Positions 44,069 through 52,436 of a stretch of DNA of 64,000 nt are shown here, piece after piece (position 1 is the first letter of the stretch; each line of letters starts with the position of its first letter). Under the pieces are notes generated by a model. That model saw nothing but the letters and a program-made list of their open reading frames with translations, made no database searches and was not told the origin of the DNA. The stretch is from JAWPMT01 sp965242775 (GTDB lineage: Bacteria > Bacteroidota > Bacteroidia > Cytophagales > Cyclobacteriaceae). The position numbers were made by a program, and so were the translations under genes. The stretch lies in the NCBI GenBank assembly GCA_965242775.1, contig CBDETI010000004.1, positions 48,307 through 112,306 on the forward strand, read 5' to 3'.

Positions 44069-44257
44069 TCAATCCCGCTGATAGACTTCCCCATTTGAGG
44101 CTAGGTTTGACTGATTGTCATCTTCCAAGACGATTTTGTCGTGTTGAAATTCGAGCCTCTTTAATGCCGATGGTCGGAGCTTGAATTTGGCCTGGTACAG
44201 GTCCGTATAAATTTTCTCCATCACTTCTGCGGAATTGGCTTTCTTGGTCAACAGCAT
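44069..44257 (-). CDS. Small hypothetical protein (62 residues, uncertain)
   Basis: An acidic/basic helical ORF starting MLLTKKANSAEVMEKIYTDL. Its EKIYTDLYQAKFK segment resembles EQIYQELYLKKFK in the small ORF at 56652-56810, which makes a real small family possible. There is no domain or other support. Nothing else is visible in the 339-bp gap. Confidence 0.35.
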   Translation of the reverse strand: MLLTKKANSAEVMEKIYTDLYQAKFKLRPSALKRLEFQHDKIVLEDDNQSNLASNGEVYQRD

Positions 44258-44341
44258 TATTTTTTTGCCTTTATTGATTAGACCAAAAAAAGGGATTCAT
44301 GTGACAATGGAATGCCTGAAAGATGGGCGATCAAAAGGAGA

Positions 44342-45112
44342 TTAAATGGACCTGAAGAGCTGGAAAACCTGGTCCCGGTACTGCTTGCTTACAGGGACTG
44401 ATTTCTGGTCTATAAACAGCATGTTTCCTTCAAATCCGCTAACAGCATCTACATTGATGACATAACTCCTGTGTACGCGCATGAATCGTCCCTGGGGTAA
44501 TTTTTCCTCCATCTTTTTCAGCACGGTAGAGTAAATGTAGGAGTGAGATTTCGTGTGGATAGTGGTGTAGTTGTTGTCTGCCTCCAGTAATGAAATTTCA
44601 TCTAGACGGACCCGCTGGAAAGCTGTATCTTTTTTTAAGAAAAGGCTATCCCGAATGTTCATCACTTCATTGTCCTTTGATTCATAAGATGGTGCGCTTC
44701 TGGGGGTTGCCTGGACTTTTTGCTGATCGAAATTTGCCAATGCCAACTCAATGGCGATAAATATCTCGCGTTCGTTGAAAGGCTTCAGGATATATGCGTG
44801 AGGTTTGACTTTCTTGGCCCTTTCGACATGAGATAGGTCGGAATGGGAAGTAAGGAAAAGGAAGGGGATCTGAAATTGCTCATTAATGATCTCTGCTAAA
44901 TCTATGCCGTCTTGGTCTCCTTTTAAGACAATATCCAGCATCACGATATCGGGGGGTGTGGGGCTTTGCAAATAGGTCAATGCTTTATCCACGGAAGGGG
45001 CGGTGCCGAGCACATTATAATGGCGTGATAGGCGCAATGCTATATCCTGAGCCAACAGTGCCTCGTCTTCAACGATCAGGATATTTGCCAGATTACCTTG
45101 CATGACTTTCAA
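44342..45112 (-). CDS. LytTR-type response regulator
   Basis: 256 residues. A receiver domain covers residues 10-128, with ILIVEDEALLAQDIA, the phospho-acceptor Asp in IVMLDIVLKGDQDG and Lys in AYILKPFNE. A LytTR DNA-binding domain covers residues 150-255, with EISLLEADNNYTTIHTKSHS and FMRVHRSYVINVD. It overlaps the histidine kinase gene by 20 nt. It may regulate nearby genes; targets are unknown. Confidence 0.94.
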   Translation of the reverse strand: MKVMQGNLANILIVEDEALLAQDIALRLSRHYNVLGTAPSVDKALTYLQSPTPPDIVMLDIVLKGDQDGIDLAEIINEQFQIPFLFLTSHSDLSHVERAKKVKPHAYILKPFNEREIFIAIELALANFDQQKVQATPRSAPSYESKDNEVMNIRDSLFLKKDTAFQRVRLDEISLLEADNNYTTIHTKSHSYIYSTVLKKMEEKLPQGRFMRVHRSYVINVDAVSGFEGNMLFIDQKSVPVSKQYRDQVFQLFRSI

Positions 45113-46931
45113 GCGATGATTTCAAAGATAACGTCAGGGTCCAGGAAGTTCCGACTTGTGGGTCGTTGATATGGGAGGCACCGTTCATATGACTGTCAAC
45201 ACGGATTGAGCCGCGCAACTGTTCTACCAATGAATGCACCAGGCTCATGCCAAAAGAGGTACTTTCTGTATCCTCCGGCAATCCAACGCCATTGTCGGCA
45301 ATGATCAGTGTTAGGCTATTGTTATTTTTCAGGAGGTCGACAGTAAGCTTGGGTTGTTGCACTCCCTTAAAGGCGTATTTGAGCGCGTTGGTAACCAATT
45401 CATTTACAATGAGTGCTACAGGAACGGCCATATCGATGTTGATCTCTACCCGCTCGAGCGACAGATCCACTTTTGGAATGTTGCCATAACTATGGCAAAG
45501 GTTGAGCACTAGTTCTTCTATGTAATCGTCCAATTGGATATCGGTGTGATGGTCCTCACGATACAACTTCCGATGTATTAGAGATAGTGCTTCAACGCGA
45601 TATTTTCCAGCGGCAATGGCCGCTTCCGCTGGGTGGCCAACCAACTGGTTTTCCTGCAGGTTGAGGAGGCTGGAGACCATCTGTAGGTTGTTTTTGACCC
45701 GATGATTCAATTCCTTGAGTAGGAGAGCCTTTTCCTGTTCACGTTGAGAGATCACCTCTTTTTGCTGCGCGAGCTGGACATTGGCGCGTTTCACCTTCTG
45801 GCGATTGCGATAGATCACCGCGGAGAATACTGATATCAGCAAAAAACCTGCGCCGAGAGATAAGGCCAGATACAGTTGGCGGGTGTTGATGGCGTTGAGG
45901 AGGGATATCTCAGACTCCCGCTTTTCAATCTCATAGCCCGCCATGAGGCGCTCGACCGCTTGTACATTTTCCTTGTTGACCAGGCTGTCTTGGTACAATT
46001 GATACAATTGCTGATAGGCGAGAGCTTTCTGGTAGTTGTCTTGCTCGGAGTAAAACGCTACCAGCATGGCGCTAAAATCACGAATCTGTTCCTTGAGACC
46101 CTCTTGCTTGGCAGTAGCCAAAGCGCCGGTTATTGCGGCCTCTGCCTGTTTGTGAAGCCCTTCCTTCGCCAGTAATTGGCCAAGGTCTGCCTGGTAGACA
46201 GAAGAGGAGTAGGGATCCCCGAGATCCAAAGTGAGTGCAACAGCCTCCTCCAGAAGTGGCTTGGCCTGGTCTAATTGATCCAGAGCATTGTAGATCATGC
46301 CCAGATTGCCGGTGCCATAGGCGATGAGTATCTCCTTTTCGGGCCCAACCACCTGATCCTGCATGCCGAGTGCTTGCCGGGTAAAATACACCGCACTGTC
46401 ATGAAGCGGCAGTAGACGGTAAGCTTCGCCGAGGTTGAGAAGAGATAGTGAGTGGTTGGCATGTTCTTCTGTGTTAGTATAGATGGCGATGGCATTTTTC
46501 AAATATTCAACAGAGTTTACATAGTCTCCATCGAGCATTGCGTTGGAGCCAAGCTGGCTCAATGTTGCAGCAGCGGAAGTTTCATCTCCTAATGATTCAA
46601 AAATGCTTAATGCCTGTAGAGATGACTCGTGAGACTTGATGGAATTCCCCAACGCCCTTTCGTTGAGACTGATTTCCTCATACGCGTTTGCTATTAACTC
46701 CGCATTCCCAAGTTCTGTCGCCAACGACAGAGCCTCTTTTGCAAATCTAAGCCCCTCACTTCTGTTGGGGTGGTTTCTTGAAATTCGCCTTAGAACATCA
46801 AATCTAGTAGACTGATCGATGTTGCTATTTAGTAGTAGGAGGAGACTGTCAGAGCGTTGCGCATTCTGGGCAAACCCGCTTATATGAAATATTGTGAGCA
46901 GGGCCAATATTACGGCCAGGGCCTTCATCAA
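45093..46931 (-). CDS. Sensor histidine kinase with periplasmic TPR domain
   Basis: 612 residues: a signal or anchor sequence (ALAVILALLTIFHISGFAQ), TPR repeats from about 25 to 345, a transmembrane helix (LALSLGAGFLLISVFSAVIY), a coiled coil, then a HisKA_2-type kinase core with His in LKELNHRVKNNLQMVSSLLN and an ATP-binding domain (ELVTNALKYAFKGV, IADNGVGLPED). It should phosphorylate the response regulator encoded just downstream. The TPRs probably sense a partner protein. Confidence 0.94.
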   Translation of the reverse strand: MMKALAVILALLTIFHISGFAQNAQRSDSLLLLLNSNIDQSTRFDVLRRISRNHPNRSEGLRFAKEALSLATELGNAELIANAYEEISLNERALGNSIKSHESSLQALSIFESLGDETSAAATLSQLGSNAMLDGDYVNSVEYLKNAIAIYTNTEEHANHSLSLLNLGEAYRLLPLHDSAVYFTRQALGMQDQVVGPEKEILIAYGTGNLGMIYNALDQLDQAKPLLEEAVALTLDLGDPYSSSVYQADLGQLLAKEGLHKQAEAAITGALATAKQEGLKEQIRDFSAMLVAFYSEQDNYQKALAYQQLYQLYQDSLVNKENVQAVERLMAGYEIEKRESEISLLNAINTRQLYLALSLGAGFLLISVFSAVIYRNRQKVKRANVQLAQQKEVISQREQEKALLLKELNHRVKNNLQMVSSLLNLQENQLVGHPAEAAIAAGKYRVEALSLIHRKLYREDHHTDIQLDDYIEELVLNLCHSYGNIPKVDLSLERVEINIDMAVPVALIVNELVTNALKYAFKGVQQPKLTVDLLKNNNSLTLIIADNGVGLPEDTESTSFGMSLVHSLVEQLRGSIRVDSHMNGASHINDPQVGTSWTLTLSLKSSLESHAR

Positions 46932-47476
46932 GCAGGTTTAGAACCGACCTTGGCTACGGGATCCAGCCTTCCATGCAAAAAGCGATTGCCTTGGTTAAAA
47001 CGGAATACCGCACCATAACTTACAACAGTTTCGAACGGGTCAAGCTGTTCTCTGACTTGCGGCAGCGTGACTTTATTTTCACTTGCCTGTACGTACAGAT
47101 GGCCATTTTGGGCAGCGTTGCAAGCGTTTGTTGTGGTGCTGAAGTCGAAGATCTGTGCCCACCCGCCGATGGCGTCATCGAGGTTGTTGGTACTGAGGTT
47201 GCGAAACTCCAGGTAATGCAATTGGACGGGAATATTTAGCTGACCTTCCGCTATTTCCAGGGTGTATTGCGCCTCTGGAGTGATTAGTGGCAGGTTACCA
47301 TGGCTGCTTTGACCGGAATCAATTTTGGAAAGAAAAGTATCCAATCCTACCGGATCATAGGGCGAACCGGAGTTTTGCAAATACAGCTTATCCAGCAGTA
47401 GATCCTGCAGTACGTGATCGTGAATCCGGGCGTTGAGAATCTCTCCGCCACCGTTATTGGTGAGTGTGATAGTCAT
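46928..47476 (-). CDS. Unknown protein co-transcribed with the histidine kinase
   Basis: 182 residues, beginning MTITLTNNGGGEILNARIHD, with beta-rich, Asn- and Gly-rich composition and no signal peptide. I recognise no family. Its stop overlaps the kinase start by 4 nt, so it is first gene of the two-component operon. It could be a regulatory partner of the kinase. It faces away from the GIY-YIG gene and the toxin-like cluster. Confidence 0.7.
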   Translation of the reverse strand: MTITLTNNGGGEILNARIHDHVLQDLLLDKLYLQNSGSPYDPVGLDTFLSKIDSGQSSHGNLPLITPEAQYTLEIAEGQLNIPVQLHYLEFRNLSTNNLDDAIGGWAQIFDFSTTTNACNAAQNGHLYVQASENKVTLPQVREQLDPFETVVSYGAVFRFNQGNRFLHGRLDPVAKVGSKPA

Positions 47477-47678
47477 AGTCGGTCCTTAAATTCTTGGCAG
47501 TAAACGTAACGAAAAAATTGGTTCAAGACGGTGGTATTGAATCGGAATGTGCCTGATCCTGTGGAACTAGGTTTGCTGGTGTATGACGGTTTTTTTGTCT
47601 GAAGATGGAACGATTGAGTGACCAGTGAAAACTTGGTGTTAACGCGGGTGTCTCAACGCTTGTGCCTACTTTGGAGGA

Positions 47679-47999
47679 ATGTCTCGCCTTTACACGGTTT
47701 ATATTCTCGAATGCGCAGACAACTCGTTTTATGTTGGGGTAACCAATGATATCGATAGGAGGTTATCTGAGCATCAGCAAGGTATTCATCCAAAGGCTTA
47801 CACATTCAAGCGAAGGCCTATTAAACTGGTCTTTGAAGAGCATTTTCCGTACGTCAATGATGCGATTGCCTTTGAGAAGCAGGTGAAAGGTTGGAGACGT
47901 GCGAAAAAGGAGGCACTTATAGCCAGAGAGTGGGAAAGGCTTCCGGAATTGAGCAAGAATTACGGAAATAGAAGTCACCCTTCGACAGGCTCAGGGTGA
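47679..47999 (+). CDS. GIY-YIG nuclease-like protein running into a REP-like repeat
   Basis: 106 residues of the UvrC/YhbQ-like GIY-YIG fold: YTVYILECADNSFYVGVTND (GIY-YIG as VYI...YVG), RRLSEHQQG with Arg, and the catalytic-type Glu in IAFEKQVKGW. The last residues, HPSTGSG, are encoded by the REP-like sequence that follows, so the repeat supplies the stop codon. GIY-YIG genes next to such repeats are common in Bacteroidota; whether the protein acts on the repeat is unproven. Confidence 0.9.
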   Translation: MSRLYTVYILECADNSFYVGVTNDIDRRLSEHQQGIHPKAYTFKRRPIKLVFEEHFPYVNDAIAFEKQVKGWRRAKKEALIAREWERLPELSKNYGNRSHPSTGSG

Positions 48000-48231
48000 C
48001 AAACTTCAAGCTCCGTGTGACATGCTCCTGGGAGACATAACTCAAAGCTCAGGGTGACAAGCTTCAAGCTCCGTGTGACATGCCTAGACTCAGGGAGACA
48101 AACTCCTAGCTCAGGGTGACAAGCTCCTAGCTCAGGTGACAAGTCCAAGCTCAGGGCGATACGCTCCAAATTCAGGGTGACAGGCTCTAGGCTCAGGGAG
48201 ACATAACTCAAAGCTCACGGTGACGCTGATC
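47977..48231. repeat. Degenerate REP-like tandem array
   Basis: About ten or eleven imperfect units, most 20-21 bp (consensus near CTCCTAGCTCAGGGTGACAA) and two longer, start with CCTTCGACAGGCTCAGGGTGAC. Some subunits recur exactly, e.g. CTTCAAGCTCCGTGTGACAT at two places. It looks like local expansion of one Bacteroidota REP-type element. An open frame across it on the minus strand (47975-48211) is a by-product of the repeat. Confidence 0.85.
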
Positions 48232-48669
48232 TAATGGATCCATTCGATGGGTTGTGTATCCCTGTGATTTTCAACCAGTGGTTGGCCATCGCCCCAATGT
48301 CAGTCTGAGCTTGTCGAAGACGGCATTGGGTACTCTCCGTCGATTGTCGCATAGAAGGGTAAGGCGAAGATGAGGCAGGTCGAAGCGTAGGGCAGCGGGG
48401 CCGAAAGCTGAGCCACCCGCGAGGGGGGTAGTGAGAGAGGTAGTGCGTAGGATGTGAGGACTTAAGACCTGCTTGTCCTTGAGAAAATCATTCCCTCATT
48501 AGATAGCTTCATTCACTCAGTTTGTGTGGCTGCTTACTCATCTATTTTTTAATCCCTTTTCTGCTCCGCTAACCTAGTACTGTGATTTGCTCTGTGACAG
48601 CTCGCGAGGAATCACAAGGCGGAACCCGAAAAGCCTCGAGAGTAGGGACTAGTAAAACAAGAACTAATT
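48232..48669. other. Non-coding region upstream of the toxin-like operon
   Basis: No gene is supported here. It holds the isolated REP-like hairpin at 48293-48330 and must hold the operon promoter, but I found no convincing -33/-7 pair. The first toxin-like gene starts in an A-rich context (AACAAGAACTAATTATG). Confidence 0.5.
48293..48330. repeat. Single REP-like element with flanking inverted repeat
   Basis: CCCAATG (48293-48299) and CATTGGG (48324-48330) flank CAGTCTGAGCTTGTCGAAGA, the reverse complement of the CTTCGACAAGCTCAG core. It is another member of the REP-like family near the toxin-like locus. Confidence 0.7.
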
Positions 48670-49770
48670 ATGTCTACCGTTTCAGCATCGAGCCTGGGTC
48701 CAGGCAACTTTTCGTCCCCGGGCACTCCCGGCGGACCCGCATTTTCCATGACCAGCACAAGCTGGCTTTCCCTGCAAACTTTTTTGCACGATGTGCAGAA
48801 CCTGCCGGCAACATTGGCCGCTTTGAAAACCAAAATGGGCGCTGGTGCACCTGACGACATGTCAACTTTCCAACCGCTGGTGGATTTGTACGCCTCCATG
48901 CAAACTGAAGCTTCTACGTTCACAGGGACCATTTATCCACTGATCGTGAGTCTGGCTTCTGATATATATGATTATAACGCCAATATAGGTGTTTGCTATA
49001 AGGCCCTTAAACAAATAGTGGATGCTATCAATACTGCGAGTAATAATGGCCAGACACCTTCCTCGGTGGATCAGGAACATCTGAAGGAGACTTTTCAGTA
49101 CCTGGCCGGAAAGGTGACGCCTCTCATCACAAAAGCAGGTCAGGTCAAATCTGACCTCAACGAATTCATTACCAAGATGGGGACATACTCAGGAACCTTG
49201 ACCACTTTGCATGGCCAGTACAATACGCAATATGGCACACAAAGTACAGCGGTGGCAAACATTCAGGCCGAAATCGCTTCCGATACGACTGCTTTGGCCA
49301 ACTATCAGGCACAATACAATCACGATGTGACAGTCGCGGCTACTTCACCCACTTACGGATGGATTTGGCCCGTAGGTACCATTGCCGCGGCAATCGTTGC
49401 GGGTGTGTATGGGCACCGTGCGACGGAGGCTCTAAACTCTATTCATGCTACAACCAGTGAAATCAGTGGTTTGAAGGACACTGAAAAGGCTGATTCCAAC
49501 CTGATGTCAGATTTGAATATGGCCAACAATGGCATTTCCGCTTTGAAGCAACACATGACGGTTGCATTGGGCATCGTCGAAGGTGTGGAGGGCAACTGGA
49601 CAGCTATTTCCGCTGATCTTTCTGAGATTGCCGGTCAGCTGTCTTCAGGCGCAAGCGCATTACCATTCCTTTTGGAAGCCAATTACTCTCAATTGATATC
49701 AGAGTGGCAAACATTGGCTACGCTTTGTGATAACTACCGTCAGAATGCATTTATCACGGTCAATAGCTGA
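48670..49770 (+). CDS. Alpha-helical pore-forming-toxin-like protein, component 1
   Basis: 366 residues, no signal peptide, almost wholly helical. Residues 30-225 form long amphipathic helices (SWLSLQTFLHDVQNLPATLA, SDLNEFITKMGTYSGTLTTL), followed by a hydrophobic insertion at 228-248 (PTYGWIWPVGTIAAAIVAGV) and further helices. One hydrophobic hairpin inside a long helical bundle is the plan of the ClyA/HBL/Nhe/XaxAB toxin superfamily. The end (300-350), with LPFLLEANYSQLISEW, recurs in component 3 as LPFIESLQIESAISLW. It is first of five same-strand genes. Family assignment is from pattern only. Confidence 0.75.
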   Translation: MSTVSASSLGPGNFSSPGTPGGPAFSMTSTSWLSLQTFLHDVQNLPATLAALKTKMGAGAPDDMSTFQPLVDLYASMQTEASTFTGTIYPLIVSLASDIYDYNANIGVCYKALKQIVDAINTASNNGQTPSSVDQEHLKETFQYLAGKVTPLITKAGQVKSDLNEFITKMGTYSGTLTTLHGQYNTQYGTQSTAVANIQAEIASDTTALANYQAQYNHDVTVAATSPTYGWIWPVGTIAAAIVAGVYGHRATEALNSIHATTSEISGLKDTEKADSNLMSDLNMANNGISALKQHMTVALGIVEGVEGNWTAISADLSEIAGQLSSGASALPFLLEANYSQLISEWQTLATLCDNYRQNAFITVNS

Positions 49771-49784
49771 TAATGTGCATTGGT

Positions 49785-49808
49785 CCGGAGCCTGGTAACA
49801 GGCTCCGG
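49785..49808 (+). terminator. Strong hairpin between toxin-like components 1 and 2
   Basis: CCGGAGCCTG and CAGGCTCCGG form a 10-bp perfect stem with a GTAA loop, followed by TATTTGTTT. The T run is poor, so it may stop only part of the transcripts or protect the upstream mRNA, setting a higher level for component 1. Confidence 0.6.
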
Positions 49809-49854
49809 TATTTGTTTCCCTTCCTTCTATTTCTAAACTTAAAAACTGATTATC

Positions 49855-52269
49855 ATGGCAACACATGCCCTTACTCCTGCAAGTTCTACAACTGTTCCGG
49901 CTCAAGGATTCAAGGCCTTCTATCAAAACCTTTGTAGTAGTGCCAATATCCCGAAAGTTAGTACGACTCAGATGGCCCCAGGTAATTCCAAAATAACTAT
50001 CATGGATAACTACCTGGATCTGTCAGCGGTGCATCAGCAAGCTATGAACTATGACGCCACGACTGTCTATGTTGATGTGCTGACCATTTCCGAACCGGTT
50101 GGATGGGAATTGACGGATCAATCACTTACCATCTACGCCAGACGAATCCAAGTAAAAGCAGGCGGGACATTTGATTTAACCCTCAATTTTACTACTCAGG
50201 CCAAAAGTGCGGTTGCTATGTTGTTTGCCAGCGAGATTGAGGGATCTGTTCGGTGGTTTGGCCTGGAAGACGTTCATGTCAGCCCAGAGCCACAAGTAAT
50301 CAATGCTACTTCTTTGAAAAGTGGTCAGATCATGCATTACACTGAGAGTGCGACGGTGTTCTCGTCAATCTCTCTGGCAATGGGTCTGGGTGCTGGAGAA
50401 CTGGATCCTGTTTTTGTACAATATATTACAAACAGCTTTATCCTGGGAGCACTTTGTATTGGCCCACAGGACAAGTTGGCAGTAAGTATTTTGTCGTGGG
50501 TCGGGTCCTGGTCTGGCGCTGCTTCCAGCACCAATGATTCACAATTGGCCGAACTGTTTTATCAAAGTTCTGGCCTGGCAACGCTTGTACACTCCCAAGT
50601 GTCTGCCAGGGAAAATGGTGCCGAATATGTTCCACACATTAGCAATGAAGTTTACAGCAAGCTGGTAAAGGCCTTGAGTGATGAATTGAATCAGTATGCT
50701 TCCGATTACCTTACTGTTTTTTCCGCAAGTACGGTTTCGGAAGGTTTGATTAGCACCGCAAAGGCGCTCAAAAAAACTTATGTAAATGCTGAGGAGCAAT
50801 ATAATGACTTGCTCACCCAGGCCGAAGGTAATTATCAGGGCGCTTTCCAGGCGGAGCAAGTAGCAGAAACCAATTTTCAAGCCCAACAATTGGCGGTTCA
50901 AAAAGCGGCGAAGAAACTAAATGAAGGCATCGCAGCGTATAAGGAGGCCACTGCCCTAAAGACCGCTTTCAGTATTGTCAAGGGCGTGGTGGAATTCGGC
51001 ACAGGTATCGCGGCAATGGCGGTTGGACAGGAGGAAGGAGCTGCGGGCGCTGCGGAAGGGGTGGAGAAGGTGGCCAAAGAAGCGGCAGAGGCTTCGGAGA
51101 TGGTTGAAAAAACCACGGAAGCGATGGAGCAACTCAAGAAAGCCATGGAGGCAGCAAACAAAGTGTATGAACTTTCGTCTACGCTGTACGAGGCGAGCAA
51201 AGGCCTGAAGCAACCTAATAACCCCGTCAACGATCAGGGAAACATAGGTCAATTGCCTTCCAACGGCATTGATATCAATGTGTTGGCGGCCTGGGATGCG
51301 TACAAAATCCAGGCGGATGAATCACTAAAACTGTTAGTGGATGCGCCGGTACTACATGCAGCGGATTATCAGGCGGCGATGGACCAACTGGTGGTGTATG
51401 GTAAAGCATTGGCTACAGCCAAAAATGCCATGGTGCAGGCGGCACAAAAGGTTTCTGACTTGAAAGTGCGAAGGCACTATGCCAAGAAAAATATCAAGGA
51501 TATGGGTGATTTGATCACTTCTCTCAATAGCGATGAAAGTAATCTGCAGACGCTTCAGCAGCTTTTTTACCGCAAGCAACTGGATGCGAAGCTCTTACTT
51601 TTCTCTATGCTTCAATCCTATCGAGCGACTTATTATTACTGGGCTTTGAAACCATCGCAGGTGAATGCTTCCTTGACAAATCTCGATGACATGGTGTCGG
51701 ATTTGGATGATGCCGTAGCCATGGAATTTGATAAGTATAATGCCTTGTTGGGGCACAATGAGGAACAGCCCCTTGATATTACTGTAACGTTGGATGACCC
51801 CAGAGTGATCGCCTCCCTGCAGACTAGTGGCAAAGCACAGTGGAATATGAATTTACATGATCACAACTTTGTCAACTACGATCGGGTACGTTTTAATACA
51901 CTTCGCATTTGGCTCGAGGGTGAAGACCTATACGATCCCGCTGGTGGGACAGAAGTTTCTATCAATATTCACTCCTCAGGTGTTTATGCTGATAAGTTGG
52001 GAGCACAGCAGTTTCTTTTTAGCAGTTCAGGATTTGACAAGATGTTTAGCTATAAAACTTCAGACACGAGCTTGAACGCTAAAAAATCTTTTGCTGCCGG
52101 CTTGTTTGGTATCATCGTGATGGATGGCACTGCCCCCCCTGATGAACAGAATTGCTTCTTCGAGCCAACTCCCTTTTCACAATGGAGTATTACTGTGGAC
52201 GGAATTGATGATCTCTCCAAGGTCCAAAAAGTTAGTATTCAATTCAAAGGTTCAGCGATTCCTTCATGA
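49855..52269 (+). CDS. Large pore-forming-toxin-like protein, component 2
   Basis: 804 residues, no signal peptide. Residues 45-150 are beta-rich (NYLDLSAVHQQ, SLTIYARRIQVKAGGTFDLT). Residues 180-640 are helical with long coiled-coil stretches and a hydrophobic hairpin at about 371-400 (FSIVKGVVEFGTGIAAMAVG). Residues 640-804 are beta-rich again, ending in PFSQWSITVDGIDDLSKVQK, faintly like the ends of Tc-toxin A subunits. A helical bundle with a membrane hairpin flanked by beta domains suggests a pore-former carrying receptor-binding domains. I cannot assign a known family. A REP-like element begins at its stop codon. Confidence 0.75.
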   Translation: MATHALTPASSTTVPAQGFKAFYQNLCSSANIPKVSTTQMAPGNSKITIMDNYLDLSAVHQQAMNYDATTVYVDVLTISEPVGWELTDQSLTIYARRIQVKAGGTFDLTLNFTTQAKSAVAMLFASEIEGSVRWFGLEDVHVSPEPQVINATSLKSGQIMHYTESATVFSSISLAMGLGAGELDPVFVQYITNSFILGALCIGPQDKLAVSILSWVGSWSGAASSTNDSQLAELFYQSSGLATLVHSQVSARENGAEYVPHISNEVYSKLVKALSDELNQYASDYLTVFSASTVSEGLISTAKALKKTYVNAEEQYNDLLTQAEGNYQGAFQAEQVAETNFQAQQLAVQKAAKKLNEGIAAYKEATALKTAFSIVKGVVEFGTGIAAMAVGQEEGAAGAAEGVEKVAKEAAEASEMVEKTTEAMEQLKKAMEAANKVYELSSTLYEASKGLKQPNNPVNDQGNIGQLPSNGIDINVLAAWDAYKIQADESLKLLVDAPVLHAADYQAAMDQLVVYGKALATAKNAMVQAAQKVSDLKVRRHYAKKNIKDMGDLITSLNSDESNLQTLQQLFYRKQLDAKLLLFSMLQSYRATYYYWALKPSQVNASLTNLDDMVSDLDDAVAMEFDKYNALLGHNEEQPLDITVTLDDPRVIASLQTSGKAQWNMNLHDHNFVNYDRVRFNTLRIWLEGEDLYDPAGGTEVSINIHSSGVYADKLGAQQFLFSSSGFDKMFSYKTSDTSLNAKKSFAAGLFGIIVMDGTAPPDEQNCFFEPTPFSQWSITVDGIDDLSKVQKVSIQFKGSAIPS

Positions 52270-52360
52270 GCTTCGACAAGCTCACCACGACGAGCTCACC
52301 ACAATAGTTTCAGCATGGCAGGCTAAACGTCACAGCTCACGCGATAAGTTCAGAACGTCA
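52265..52360. repeat. REP-like element at the 3' end of component 2
   Basis: GAGCTTCGACAAGCTC (52268-52283) is a hairpin with a CGAC loop, followed by degenerate units (ACGACGAGCTCACCAC, GTCACAGCTCACGCG, AACGTCACGCTCC). It overlaps the component 2 stop codon, as the array at 47977 overlaps the GIY-YIG stop codon. Confidence 0.7.
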
Positions 52361-52436
52361 CGCTCCATGCACCTGGCTGGTCCGGTCCTAAGTGGCAAAT
52401 ACCAGGAATCATAAAATAACAATAAATAAAAACGAT

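Noticed and set aside
47975..48211. Open frame of 78 codons on the minus strand
   Set aside because: It is a translation of the REP-like array (recurring HPEL/HPEP-type residues) with no domain; the repeat explains the open frame.
47977..48231. CRISPR array
   Set aside because: Units are degenerate and of about 20 bp with no unique spacers of constant length, and there are no cas genes.
50898..51230. 110-codon minus-strand open frame inside component 2
   Set aside because: Ala/Ser-rich shadow of the helical Ala/Glu-rich coding strand; no start context or domain.
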